DNA of 64,000 nt from Piezodorus guildinii. Lineage: Eukaryota > Arthropoda > Insecta > Hemiptera > Pentatomidae. The stretch lies in NCBI GenBank assembly GCA_023052935.1, contig CM041294.1, forward strand, positions 41,935,736 through 41,999,735. The letters are read 5' to 3'. Made by a program: the position numbers and the translations under genes. The notes beneath the pieces are model-generated. The model worked only from the letters and a program-made list of their open reading frames with translations. It was not told where the DNA came from and did not search any database. Within the stretch, counting starts at the first letter, position 1; every line of letters begins with the position of its first letter. Shown one piece after another: positions 20,791 to 32,489 of this stretch.

Positions 20791-21545
20791 TTGGATTGTA
20801 ACTTGGCCAGAAAAAACAATCAGGCTTGTGGCGAGGGCAGTATTAATCAGTGCACCGGTGGTTCGTGAAAGAGACTTCAGCCTGGAAGACAAAGAAGGTC
20901 GTGGAAGTATTTACTCTCTTCATCACGATGTTTTGCGACATTGAGTGGAAGTAAATCCCAGGAAAACGGTTCCAGAACTTACAGGGAAACTGTCGATGGC
21001 TACTTCAAGGCGATTCAATCGCTATAACGGTAAACCAACCAAGAAACGTAGAAAAAATTTTGAATGTTGGGTTCCGCAAAAAAAAAAACATTAAGGACCC
21101 TTTTTTGTCCAGAATTGTTGGTTTTAATGAAAAGTTTACGATAACAGTATACGTTCTGGACAGTGTTTCGACAAAGGAGAAGCAACACAATATTTTCCAA
21201 TGCACCCAACTCTGATAACTGTTTGGTGGGCATCAATTTGCTCTATAGCTTCTTAAATCCTGGAGAAAGCATCATGCCGAAACTTATTGTTACTAAATTA
21301 ATGAAATGCAGCAGACATTGGCAATGATGAAGGTTACTCGAAAGGAAATTATTCTTTTGCATGACATCTCCCGGCCACGGCTAACAATCTCAAAGATATG
21401 AAACTTTGCCACATCCACTCTACTATCCGCACCTCTTGCCTACAGAGTATAATTTGTTTAGAGACTTAGATTAGTGCTTATGTGGCAGAAATTTAATGGA
21501 CGAAGATAATTAGAAAACGCGTTTTTCTCTGGTAAGATGTAAATG
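20791..21545 (+). mobile_element. degenerate mariner, right part
   Basis: Resumes after the LINE tail with sequence paralleling 56340-57300: FSLEDKEGRG, then NPRKTVPEL, then a block resembling the D2 region (TLITVWWASI). Next is a decayed D3 block (LCHIHSTIRTSCLQSI, cf. HPPYSPDLAPSDYHLF). Many stops and shifts occur, and no right terminal repeat was found. Confidence 0.65.
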
Positions 21546-21985
21546 TAAAAGATAATAAAGATAAAATGTAAAAGATAACTTCTCATAAAAATGTACAAAC
21601 AAGAAGAAAAAAAATATATATACATATATATGTGTGTGTGTGTGTGTTAAAATTAAAACAGAGAATAATATATAATAAAAAATATAGTAATACGAGTATT
21701 ATAAAGAAATATTAAAAATATACAGTTAACAAACAAAATTAAATTAACTACAATTCTTTTGAATGTTTGTAAATTATAATCTTACATCTTTGAAAATATT
21801 ATGTTTTCGAATAATATTTTCTGCTGAATGTACTCATTAAAATGAAAATTGAATAAATAAAAAAAGTATCAGTCTGCTTTATTTCTTGATTTTACCTGAA
21901 ATTAGTATCTAATTGGGATTATTTGGGAATTGAATTGACAGGAAATGTCTGAATAGACGGAATTTGAATGTTAAAGCATATTTAG
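21546..21985. other. AT-rich with a short (TA)n(TG)n tract
   Basis: A mixed TA/TG microsatellite lies at about 21615-21648. Nothing else is recognised. Confidence 0.5.
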
Positions 21986-22370
21986 TGGACTTTAACATCA
22001 TCTAGGCTTCATTCTGATTGAAATAGTCTGACAGGGCTTAAATGCCGATATTTTAAATTTTCTGCCTCACAAGTATCTTTAATTTTGTTCCAAAAAATTA
22101 CTCACATCATCTCGTCAGCATTAATAAATATCAGCTAAGAATTTGATAAACAACTAAAGGAGAAAAGTGCCAAACTCACGAACACAATAATAGTAATATA
22201 TATGTATAATATTCCGTTAGATAGCTAAAGATTTTAGAAAAAATATTATCTAATACACGGAATTGTAAAAGTTATTGAAGGGTGATATTAAGCCGATAAA
22301 ACTAACTGATTGTTGTTGATAAAAATGTAATAGATTATTTAATAAAACACATGTTTCTATTGAAATTCGA
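21986..22370 (+). repeat. repeat A, central fragment
   Basis: Contains GGACTTTAACATCATCTAGG, TCTGATTGAAATAGTCTGACAGGG, AAATGCCGATATTTTAAA, GATAAACAACTAAAGGAGAA, CGTTAGATAGCTAAAGATTTTAG and ACACATGTTTCTATTGAAA, all in family order. Both ends are missing. Confidence 0.75.
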
Positions 22371-23165
22371 TATAATTAATTTGCAACACCAGCAGAGCTT
22401 GAGAAGGTCAAGCCAAGGCACATTGGTTCCAAACGAACTTTTTCGAGACAAAAGTCTTGTGTTTCCGAGCAGAATTTTAAATTCTTTTTTTTAATATGGA
22501 TTCTACCTAATCTGAAATGCTAGATTATCATTTAAATTTTATACATCACTGTAGATGAATTTAATAAATTAAATTGTTGGAAAATAAATAACAAAAATAC
22601 TCTACACAAACACGTTTATAATTGTATTTCGCTTCGAGGCAGTACTTCATTATGGTTTATGATTTGGAAAAATTAAGTTAAACATCAAAATAGTTTTTTG
22701 TGTCATATTTTTTCTATTGAATAAATCTCTTGGTAATTGAATAAAATTACCAAAAGCGTAGAAATCAATTTACGGCTTTGAAATTTTCTCTGTAATAACT
22801 AAAAACAAAACTAAAATTTAAAAAGCAATTTCCATTTTATTATGTTGTGTATGTATTGAGATATTTTATATGACATTTTTTGAAAATCTTGAAAAAATCA
22901 CCATGTCGTATAAAACCCAAAGTTGTTTTAAACTTATTTAATAACGATTGTAAACAAAGTTAAGAGCAGAAAATATAGATATATAAAGAAATATGTAAAA
23001 GTTAATTTGTTGAAGAGACATTTCTCTGAAATTATCGACAAAACCAATATATTATTATGACATGAAAAGAAGCTAAAATTATGTCAATCATACCATTGCA
23101 AGTGAATTTACTAAGAAAGAAAGTGACGTTAAAATAACTGATATATCTTAAATATAACGATCTGT
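22371..23165. other. AT-rich, nothing recognised
   Basis: No open frame with motifs and no repeat match noticed. The first 80 bases are a little richer in G+C. Confidence 0.45.
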
Positions 23166-23732
23166 TCCGACTTTTCTCTCGAAAAAGTGCGTTTAGAACG
23201 AATGTGCGATGCATTTTGTATCTTTTTACGATTTTCTCAAAAACGCCTCTAACGATTTTAATTAAACTCGGTATGTCGATGTAAAATTTAATAGGATTTA
23301 TTAAGATATGAGTTTTATTCTAATTGAAATAGTCTGACAGAACTTAAATGGCTATTTTTTGTATTTTTTTCCTGTAAAGTGCTTTTTATTATGTATATTT
23401 GCTAAAAATAACCATATCAAATTTTTAACATTGATAAAAAACTGATAAATATATAAGTTGAACGAATTAGATAGACTGAAGGAGAACAGAGCAAAATATT
23501 TTTGTATACAATTTTTATATTTTTGAACAAAGAGACAGTATAATATACCGCTGGAAAGGTTAAGATTTTAGAAAAAATATTATCTTATATACGAAATTGT
23601 AAAAGTTAACGGAGAGTGATGAAAAACCGATAAAACTAACTGATTGTCATAGATAATAATATAATAGATAATTTAATAAAACACATTTTTTTTATTGAAA
23701 CTCAATTAAAGTAATTGTAATTGTTTAACAAC
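23166..23732 (+). repeat. repeat A copy (5' truncated)
   Basis: From GTTTAGAACGAATGTGCGATG through TTTTTACGATTTTCTCAAAA, TCTAATTGAAATAGTCTGAC and GATAATATAATAGATAATTTAA. It runs into the next copy. Confidence 0.7.
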
Positions 23733-24400
23733 ATGAAATATATAGTAAGGGAAAGTATTGCGATTGCGAAAATTTTCGTATTTCAATTTTCGACGGAAAT
23801 ACACGTTTTAGGGACCCCTGAGTCCAAATAAATAAGTCATTCAAAAAGGTCTGTGTGTTCGTGTGTGTGGATGAGGTGATTCTATTCTGGTCGAAACAGT
23901 CTGACAGAGCTTAAATGTTGATATTTTAAATTTCTACCTCTAAAGTACCTTTAATTTTGTAGATTCTAAAAAATTAACTATATTATCTTGTTACCATTAA
24001 AAATTAACAGCTAAATATGCAAGTTGATCGAATTTGATAAACAACTAAAGGAAAAAACTAAATAAATATTTTTTTAATGCAATTTTTTGTTTTTGAACAT
24101 AAGAACAGTAATATAATACTGAATGTAATATACATGTATGATATACCGTTGGAAAGGTAAAGATTTTAGAAAAAAATATTATCTTATACACAAGAGCAAA
24201 GTTAATAAAGATTGGTGAAAAACCGATAAACATAGTGATTATTTTGATAATAAATTTTTAATAAAAACATCGTTTTGATAAAAGTTCAATTGAATAATCT
24301 TTAATAAATTTCACTCATCTTTATCTCTGTTTTAAAATTTAATCATTTAAAACGAGTAGTGAAAGTCGTGTGTGCTCACACAGAATTTATTTTTTTTGGG
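23733..24400 (+). repeat. repeat A copy with internal deletion
   Basis: Starts ATGAAATATATAGTAAGGGAAAGTATTGCG and has the CGGAAATACACGTTTTAGGG and GTCCAAATAAATAAGTC blocks. It jumps from the GTGTGTGTGG block straight to TGGTCGAAACAGTCTGACAGAGC, so about 250 bp of the family are absent. It ends GTGAAAGTCGTGTGTGCTCAC near 24382. Confidence 0.7.
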
Positions 24401-25379
24401 CAGAACATTCAGGAAGATAAAACCAGTTATTTCAAATTAGTTTATTTAAATTAAGAACTCGAAAAAAAAGGTTTTATTTTGCAATTATGAACCGAGTAAA
24501 TCATATTATTTAAAATATTTTTTTTTTTGTTAATTTTTATATATAGTTTTTATTCACTATGTTATTCAATAAAGTTTTCTGAGCTCTTTGGCTAACGTAT
24601 CTTAAGTTTTAATTTAAAAGGTACGTTAAAAAAAAAACAAATTCAAATTATTTTGGTGGTAATTTTTCGATACAAAAAAATGGTTCTGTCTGCAGTTCGT
24701 TCCTTTTATTTTTAATTTTCATTTGTACTTTCTTAAGTTTATTCTAGTTTGTATTTTTTTAATTATTTTTTTATAAAAATTATTTTTTAACGTATTATTT
24801 TTCAATGATGACTGCAACTATAATAATTCAGCTTGATGGGATCGAGATTTGTTTATCAATCATGGAAAAACCTTCCACTAAAATTGACTTTCGTTCCTTA
24901 AACTAATTTCTCCCTGACTGGAAAGCAAAATAGTAGAGGGAAATATCCATGAATATGTTTTCCAATGAGGAGTATTAAAAATATTGAATATGCTTGGACA
25001 ATAAAGTCTGTGAACAATGACAAGAAGAAACGAGGTAAGGCCCGTATATTTATGCGAGAAGAGAAGAGAATTGAGCAACAGAGTGCCGGGAGAGCCTCAA
25101 TCACCCACTCCTCCCGCCACCGCTGAGATATTAACTCCGATTTCTTTCATCCCTCGGCTTGTAAATGAGTCCTAATCCACTTCCTAGCCTTCTCCGTCAG
25201 AATAATTACTCCTTCTTACGATTGTTTCTACACCCTTCGCGATTTTAGGGTTTAATGAGCTGAATATAAGACGAACGCGCAACATTTGCTGAATTTTCTA
25301 TTTGTAGTGGATATTTCCAAAAATATTGTTATTATTGTTACGGTCAAGATAATGAGTAAACCAGCCTGGGGGGTCATAT
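24401..25379. other. AT-rich, with an unassigned G+C-richer block at 24980-25260
   Basis: The block 24980-25260 is clearly less AT-rich (for example GAGCCTCAATCACCCACTCC). I recognise neither a protein nor a repeat, and splice-site support is poor. The rest is low-complexity. Confidence 0.35.
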
Positions 25380-25560
25380 AGTTTTAGTCATGAATAAACA
25401 ATTTTATTTATGCGACGTTTCAGAATTTATTGTTACTCATAATTATGCAATTTAGAAAAATAGTGTCTTAAATTGCATAATATGAGAACAGTAATTCCGA
25501 ACGTCGCATAAATAAATTGTGTATTATAATTACTGAAACCAGAACAATAGAATCTCAAAT
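25380..25560. repeat. inverted repeat with Penelope-like end motifs
   Basis: The arms 25402-25454 and 25472-25525 are complementary over about 50 bp, interrupted by a loop of about 15 bases. The arms contain GAAACGTCGCATAAATAAA (minus) and GAACGTCGCATAAATAAATTG (plus). This is the same kind of string that follows the hammerhead-like core in the repeats at 41601 and 57740. It is a degenerate member; no full CTGANGA core is left. Confidence 0.5.
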
Positions 25561-25834
25561 TATCAACAGTCGAGAACTGATTAAAATTTCATAATAGTTT
25601 CATTATGATTAATAATATTCTAGAAGAGTGCAGTGGAATTTTCTTAATTTTAAGTCCTTTAATTTTGTAGATACGTTTTGTATTATCAACTACAAAAAAT
25701 AGGTAAATATATAAGTTGAACGAATTCGACCAACAAAAGGGGAAAAGATTAAAAATATTTTTGTTATTCTATCTAAATTCAATGTTATTCTTTAATAAGG
25801 TGTAGTTTCTTTTAGGTGAAGGTCAATTTCTGTT
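25561..25834. other. AT-rich with a short repeat A fragment
   Basis: At about 25650-25770 the order TTTAATTTTGTAGATA, AAATATATAAGTTGAACGAA, AAAAGGGGAAAAGA matches repeat A. Confidence 0.45.
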
Positions 25835-25892
25835 AATAAAATTGGAGGCTGATTTATACTTCACCACTCTTTTATTAAAAATAATTGCACTA

Positions 25893-25921
25893 CGTTTCGG
25901 CTAAAATGCCATCTTCAGGTG
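25893..25921 (-). ncRNA. hammerhead-like ribozyme core (left arm)
   Basis: The minus strand reads CCTGAAGA-T-GGC, a six-base loop, GCC-GAAACG. This fits the hammerhead core CUGANGA...GAAA with a short stem II, except for one extra base between A9 and stem II. Activity is not shown. Confidence 0.35.
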
Positions 25922-26065
25922 AAATGGAACTAATTTATCTAAAAGTATAAAATATTGTCACAATCACAAATAATCATCTTACAATTTATCATGAAATTAT
26001 GTAACAATGTTAAAATATATGATAAAAAAAAAATAAAACTAATAAAAAAAAAAAAAAAAAAAAAA

Positions 26066-26067
<2 letters not shown>

Positions 26068-26106
<39 letters not shown>

Positions 26107-26125
26107 TAGATAGATATAGATATAT
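26068..26125. repeat. (TA)n / (GATA)n microsatellite
   Basis: About 18 TA units, then a few GATA units, directly after an A run of 20 or more. Confidence 0.9.
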
Positions 26126-27055
26126 ACAGTTACAATTATTAATAATCTATGAGATTAACGTTAAAATTCTTGAAATTATATCAAAACAATTTAAAAATTT
26201 ACAACTAAAAATAAAACAAGATGAACAATTAAAATCATTCCTCTATAGAAATTATAATAAATAGAATCATCGAGTTCCATGTTCATCAGTGACAAATTTA
26301 ATTAAATGTTAAAGTGTAATTAATAAATACGGAAACCAATAATGATTAATTTAAAAAATGCACCATTACCTAATGTAAGTAGATGCTATTTATGTATGCT
26401 AAGTATGTAATTTTCAACAAGACACTCAAACGTTATGTAATGCATACACCAACATCATCTCCAAACTAAATATATAGGATAGGATAGGATATAATATAAT
26501 AGGATTTTTATAAATAATACCTTTCATTTATCATGTAGGTAAGCAGATGTTATTATTTAATTTAATTTTTATATTTATTAAATGATCTGCCATTTTTATT
26601 GTAACACCCTTCCCCCTCCCCTTCATGGACATCTGATTCAGACAAGAGACTTTTGGTTGAAAGCATCTACTCGCATTAGGTAATGGTGCATTTTTAAAAA
26701 TTAATCCGTTATTGGTTTCATATGTATTAATTAAATTCTAACCATTTTAATTAAAATTGTGCAATGATGAACATGGAACATCAACTGATTCTATTTATAT
26801 ATAATTTCTATAGTGGAATGATTTTCATTGTTCTTCTTTTTTCATGTTTAGTTGTAAATTTTTTAATTGTTTTGATAGAATTTCAGGAATTTTAACGTTA
26901 ATCTCATAGATTATTAATAATTTTAACTGTGTATATATATATTTTTTTTTTATCATATATTTTAATATTGTTATATAATTTCATGATAAATTGTAAGATG
27001 ATTATTTGTGATTGTGACAATATTTTGTACTTTTAGATAAATTAGTTCCATTTCA

Positions 27056-27082
27056 CCTGAAGATGGCATTTTAGCCGAAACG
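27056..27082 (+). ncRNA. hammerhead-like ribozyme core (right arm)
   Basis: The plus-strand counterpart of the core at 25893: CCTGAAGA-T-GGC, loop, GCC-GAAACG. The match between arms is complete over the core. Confidence 0.35.
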
Positions 27083-27145
27083 TAGTGCAATTAATTATTT
27101 TTAATAAAACAGTGGTGAACTATAAATCAGCCTCCAATTTTATTC

Positions 27146-27782
27146 TTTAATCTTCTTCCATCTCTAACTATATTTAAAAGTTCTTAAATTGTTTACAGCA
27201 ACATAGGTATGTAAAAATAGTCTTTTGCGCAAAACAGTTTTTTTCTAATTATAAACCTAACATAAGACCTACATTAAATTATAAAATTTAACATTAGATC
27301 ATCGAATTGTATGCTAAAATTCTACCCTGAGGTGTTCTACATGAAACAATGATGCACTACGATTTTAATCCCGAGACTATTCTATATTTGAGTGTAGGAA
27401 AGTTCTAAGCGAAGAACTTCCTGGAATAATATTAACTTTTCCAGAAGCAGGGTCTTCTAGAATCTTCATTAGTTTAGATTTGTTTCTGGCAACTCGATCG
27501 ACCCATTGCAATTAAACATGTTCTGCAGGACTCCTGAGAATTGATAATTAGTTGATGATATATTGATGATAACAATGAACGTTCTACCACAGATATGTAT
27601 GATTTGATCCGCGCCTTATCAGCAAATGTTTTTTTTTATTTTATTGATTATTCAGCATCGTAATGTCATACTGTCGGTTTTAATCATTCACAGATGATAT
27701 GAAGAATTGTATTTTACAAGCTGGTTTCGTTTTTTTTTTTTTTTTCAAGCTTACTACCATTTCAGAGGAAATATAATTTGTT
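27146..27782. other. AT-rich, nothing recognised
   Basis: No supported frame and no repeat seen. A T run of about 16 occurs at 27730. It ends with the first TSD of the following LINE (27783-27795). Confidence 0.5.
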
Positions 27783-27795
27783 GTATACTTAATTC

Positions 27796-30700
27796 TTAGA
27801 TCCCCGCAGGGTCTAGACTTGTGTGTTAGTCTGGAGGGGATTAACAATCCCCCGGGTCCCGAGTTCAGTACTTAACACACAACCTCACCACAACAGTACT
27901 CTACACACATATACTAACATTAGGCCACTAACAGTACATACCCCAGGGCTACCTTCCCTGGGAAGACTCAATAGTCATTGAGTATAAAATGACTCCAATT
28001 GTCCCGAGGTAACGGGGCCTCCAGTACTGGGCTAATCACTCGTCTGGAGTACCAACGATTCAAAGTAAAACACCAAGCCTCGGAAATGGATGGATTTCAC
28101 GGAATAGACCTGGCATGAATAAGGATATACGACTGGCCACATGGAATATTGGGACACTGAGAGGGAAAGAAGTGGAATTGATTGAGGAGATGGAAAAATA
28201 CAATATAGATCTCCTAGGAATAAGTGAAGTAAAGAAGAAGGGAAGTGGTTTGAAAGACCTGAACAAACAATACAAACTGATATACTCAGGGGTAAGTATG
28301 GATAGAAGAGCAAATGAGGGAGTCGGAATTGTATTGAGCGACCAAATATTTAAAAAAACTTGAACAGTGGAAAGCAGTAAATTCAAGAATTATCACTGTT
28401 GATCTGCAGCTTAAAATAGGAAAAGTCACCATTATCCAAGTATATGCTCCAACTGAAAATGCATCAGTATCTGACAAGGAACAATTCTATAGCGACCTTC
28501 AAAGGGAAATAGATGAATCCAGGTGTAAGAACTATAAAATAATTATATGTGGAGACATGAATGGAAGAGTAGGAGGAATGAATAACAAGAACCTCGGAGT
28601 CATGGGCCCTTATGGAGGAGAAAATACAAGGAATGACAATGGGCAGAGAATATTGAACTTGTGCACAGATAATAATCTACTTCTGGGCAACTCCTGGTTT
28701 AACCACAAACATATCCATAAAATTACATTTGTGGGTAAAGGACGAAATGTTACTAGTATCATTGATTATTTTATATATGATGAAGAGTTAAGGAGGTATG
28801 TAACTGATGTCAAGGTGATAAGAGGAGCAGAGCTGAACACACATCATAGGCTACTGGTCATGGATACAAAAATGTCTCTAAATAAAGGTAGGAACTCTCA
28901 GGCTAAAAAGTACGAAAGAATTAAAGTTGGAACTTTGCGAGATGAAAGAAAAAGAATGCAATATGAGGAAGCTCTCAGCAGGAAACTTAGCGAAGTAAAT
29001 GCAGATAAAAGCCTAGATGAGATGTGGGAGATGATTAAATCGACCATTATTACCTCAGCAACAGAAGTTTGTGGAGTTAGTAAAATAGGACCACAAACTA
29101 AGAGAACAAATTGGTGGAGTGAGGAGGTCAAACAGATTGTAGCACAAAAGAAAGAAGCCTGGAGAAACTACTTGCGCTCAAAAGATCCACAAGCATGGCA
29201 TTTATATGTTGAAAAAAGAAACCGTGTGAAATTGGTGATCAAACAAGCAAAAAAGAAGGCGTGGGAAGAGTTCGGAAGGTCTGTGCAAAACAACTACAAG
29301 GACAATACCAGAAAGTTCTGGAACACTGTTAAAGCGCTAAGGGGTAGAAAGGGAAAGCCAGTCAGAAGCATTAAAAATAAGGATGGATTGATAGTAACTA
29401 GAGACGAGGAGATACCGGAGGAATGGAGAAAACACTATCAGGAAAAATTTGCTGAAAGATCTGCTCCTAATGGTGACCAAGGAAGAGTAAGACAAAGAGA
29501 TGTGGAGGATATGGATGACTGTATCAGTGAAGAGGAGGTGGAACTGGCAATACAGAGATTAAAACTGGGTAAAACCTCAGGAAGAGACAACATAGTGCCT
29601 GAATTTATAAAGTATGGAGGCGAAGAAATAACAAAGACACTCCAAGTGCTGTTTCAAAAGATATGGGATGAGAAGAAGATACCTCGAGATTGGGAGTACA
29701 ATATTATTGTACCTATCCATAAAAAAGGATCTCAAACCCAATGTGAAAACTATCGGCCTATATGTCTCTCACCGGTTGTGTATAAAATATATACCAGAAT
29801 TTTAGAACAAAGGTTGAGGAAACTTATAGAGGAAGATCTGGAAGAGGAACAGGCAGCGTTCAGACCCGGTAGACAAACACAAGACCATATATTCTCCCTC
29901 AAAATGATAATTGAAAAGACATGGGAAGTAGGGAAGGATATTTATTTGGCCTTTATAGACCTCAAAGCTGCATTCGATTCAGTTCCAAGGGATGAAGTAT
30001 GGGCAGCTTTGCAGTATAAAAATGTCCCCTCAAACCTTATTGCAGCTATGCAGTCCATTTATCAGAGTCCAAAAGGAGTAATACGCCTAAATGGAAAAGA
30101 ATCCCAGCCTTTCTATTTTCATGTAGGGGTCAAACAGGGGGACAGCCTTAGTCCTTTGCTATTTATAACCTTCATGGACGAAATATTAAAAATGTGTAAG
30201 AGAAGGACTACACGAACCCTGATTGGGTATAGAAACTTGATGCCTGTATCAGCCCAAGCCATGATTTTCGCTGATGATATAGTTCTAGTAGCAAATTCAC
30301 AGGAGAACCTACAACAAGCAGTTAATGAGTGGAGAGAAGAACTATATAGAAAGGGTATGGCTATAAATGCTCAGAAAAGCAAAATCATGAAAGTAGGGCG
30401 AGACGAAGCAAACGTGAATGTGACCTGCAATGGTGAATTGCTCGAAACTGTAAACACATACGAGTATTTGGGCACAACCGTAAGCAATGATGGAAGGATA
30501 GAATATGAAGTAAATAGCCGGATTAGAAAGGGCAACCTCGCATACTACCAAATCAGCCATATTATAGGAACAAAAGAAATAACTAATGCCACCAAATTAG
30601 TCCTTTATAAAACAATTTTCCTTCCTATCCTGCTGTATGGAGCAGAGCACTGGACAGGCCCAAAGCAAGTTATAAATAGAATGACGGCCTCAGAAATGAG

Positions 30701-31066
30701 ATTCCTGCGAAGGATAGTTGGAAAAACAAGAAGGGACTGCGTTAGAAACGAAGTCATCAGGGAAGAATTGAAAGTGGTGGCACTGAAGGAGACAATAGAA
30801 GAACGCCAATTACGCTGGTTCGGGCACGTGTGCAGACTCCCAGAAGACAGAAGAGTGAAATGGTTCATGGAAGCCAAACCAATAGGAAAGAGAATGGTTG
30901 GCAGACCCAGAACTACGTATATGCAGTACCTGGAGGGACTCGGAAGAAAGAGAGGCAAATCAGTTACCCAAATGAAAAATATGGCCATTCAAAGGGATGA
31001 GTGGAAGCGATGGACTGAGGCTGGTGCTCCACGCTGAAAGGCACTAAGGAGCTTGGGAAAGAAGAA
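27796..31066 (+). mobile_element. complete RTE-type LINE (RTE-a) with a perfect 13-bp TSD
   Basis: GTATACTTAATTC occurs at 27783-27795 and again at 31067-31079, directly bounding the element. There is a 5' UTR of about 320 bp, one long coding region, a 3' UTR of about 30 bp and a short GAA-type tail (GGGAAAGAAGAA) instead of poly-A, as usual for RTE-like elements. It is 3,271 bp long. Confidence 0.88.
28115..31037 (+). pseudogene. RTE-type LINE polyprotein (endonuclease-reverse transcriptase) with one frameshift
   Basis: The frame starts MNKDIRLATWNIGTLRGK. The endonuclease part has TWNIGTL, GISEVKKKG and CGDMNGRVG. The usual SDH near 28850 reads THH, which may weaken it. The reverse transcriptase follows (NYRPICLSPVVYKIYTRIL, FIDLKAAFDSVPR, GVKQGDSLSPLLF, IFADDIVLV). 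The C-terminal region has the RWFGHVCRLPEDRRVKW and GRPRTTYMQYLEGLG blocks common in RTE-type proteins (often annotated as craniofacial development protein 2-like). A seven-A run at 28352-28358 shifts the frame; one base fewer would join 28115-28363 to the frame that holds 28557-31037. It is about 970 codons with no other break, so it is a young insertion. Confidence 0.85.
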
Positions 31067-31079
31067 GTATACTTAATTC

Positions 31080-31622
31080 ATTTTACTTAATTAACTTTAA
31101 TTAATTACAAATGCATAATTATTAAATTAAGTAAAATTAATTATATGTCATAGTGTGAAGAGATAGCTTATCTTGTGAGTTTTATTTCATTGTATCATAA
31201 TATCGTTCAGGAGTAAGTTTTTTTTTTCCTTTTAATTCACATGAACTCAAACTGTACAAAGTTAAAAAAAATCGACCACAACTTAGGGCCATGTAAATTA
31301 GAAATGTGCTACATAGCACAGTCTTGCACAGTTAAAAGGTAAGGTCCTTAGAAAATATTGAACACAAGACCCTTCATGGGTTTTAATTTTATATGGAATT
31401 TTAATCTTATTTTTTTATATATATTAATTTACTAGGAAGGCTGAATACAAATTCGATTTCATAAATGACTAAATTCTAGAAAAGAAAATGTATAACTGAT
31501 AAACAATTATTTCACAAGCCTTCAAGAAGCACTGTATATAATAAATAAATTAAAAAAATTCTACTTGTAATTAGAATCTTTTTAAATTAAAAAACTCGAA
31601 AAACATTATTTTTTTTTTTTAA
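31080..31622. other. AT-rich, nothing recognised
   Basis: Low complexity with several A and T runs. No supported feature. Confidence 0.5.
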
Positions 31623-31624
31623 TT

Positions 31625-32410
31625 TTGGGTTGTTTCACATGAAATGTCCGTTTTTATAGTTTCTGGAATACATAAAGGATTTTGCAGGTCTCTGTTGTTT
31701 TCTTCCGAATGTTTACATATTTAAAGTAAACAATTACTAATCCTCTACCTTTGTATTATAAACATTAGCTTCCCAATCAATTACCCACTTTTTAGTATAC
31801 CTCCAAATATGAACATGGAAACACGCGATTTTCGAGTAATATTTTTGTACGAGTTTAAACTCGGCCATTCAGCAGCTGAGGCCGGTAGAAATATTTGCAA
31901 GGCGTTCGGGGAAGGAATTGTTAATGAACGGACCATTCGCCATTGGTTTGCTAAGTTTTCAGCTGGGGATACCGACTTGGAAAACTTGCCCCAAGGAAGA
32001 CCTCCATCCGTAATGGACAACGATGTACTCAAACATATAGTAGAAGGAAACACCCCTACCCAACAGTTAAAGGACTCTCAGCACAACTAAATGCAAGTGC
32101 ATCTACCGTTTCCAGACATTTAAAGTGTATTAGGAAAGTAAACAAGCTCGATACATGGGTACCTCATGATCTCACTGAGCGGCAGCAAGACCCCATGTTT
32201 CAAAACATACCGTGCAAAAATTGACATAACTGGGCCACGAAGTTCTTACGCACCCACCATATTCTCCCGACTTGTCTCCAACAGATTACCACCTGTTCAG
32301 GAGTTTAGACAACTTCGTCAAAGGAAAACTTTTTGAAAATGGTGATCAAGTGAAAAATGCGTTTTCAGATTTTGCTTCACTTCAAAGCTCAGAGTTTTTC
32401 AGTTCGGGGA
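31625..32410 (+). mobile_element. mariner copy 2, same deletion family, right end missing
   Basis: Begins TTGGGTTGTTTCACATGAAA, identical to the start at 1384, and follows that copy closely. The same internal gap occurs after LTERQ and before the HPPYSPDLSPTDYHLF block. It retains slightly more after the third catalytic block (FVKGKLFENGDQVKNAFSDF). It stops at GTTCGGGGATAAAAAA without the right terminal repeat. Confidence 0.8.
31809..32350 (+). pseudogene. mariner transposase remnant (better preserved N-terminus)
   Basis: From the ATG at 31809, 93 codons are open: MNMETRDFRVIFLYEFKLGH, then GRNICKAFGEGIVNERTIRH, WFAKFSAGDTDLENLPQGRP and PPSVMDNDVLKHIVEGN. This is the DNA-binding helix-turn-helix region plus linker. 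A shift near 32060 then breaks the frame. The middle (first two catalytic aspartates) is deleted; the third block remains. It is not functional, but it is the best guide to this family's N-terminus in the window. Confidence 0.75.
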
Positions 32411-32489
32411 TAAAAAATCAATAAAATATCATTTTGTTGTAAGCCTTTGATAAAAGATTGAATTAGCTGGAGTAGTTATTTATAAATTT

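Larger units (their letters stand above)
25835..27145. repeat. 1.3-kb imperfect palindrome built from two inverted Penelope-like terminal repeats
   Basis: The outer ends TAATAAAATTGGAGGCTGATT and its inverse (27120-27145) begin two arms of roughly 480-550 bp, around a centre of about 270 bp (26392-26661). Each arm carries one hammerhead-like core. A (TA)n/(GATA)n tract in the left arm (26068-26125) differs from the right arm. No GIY-YIG endonuclease or reverse transcriptase is present, so this is a non-autonomous remnant. Confidence 0.7.

Noticed and set aside
20619..20892. Minus-strand frames with long Phe runs
   Set aside because: They are the antisense of the J1 poly-A tail.
25835..27145. 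Foldback DNA transposon or CRISPR-like repeat
   Set aside because: There are just two opposed arms, no spacers, and the arms carry Penelope-type core motifs.
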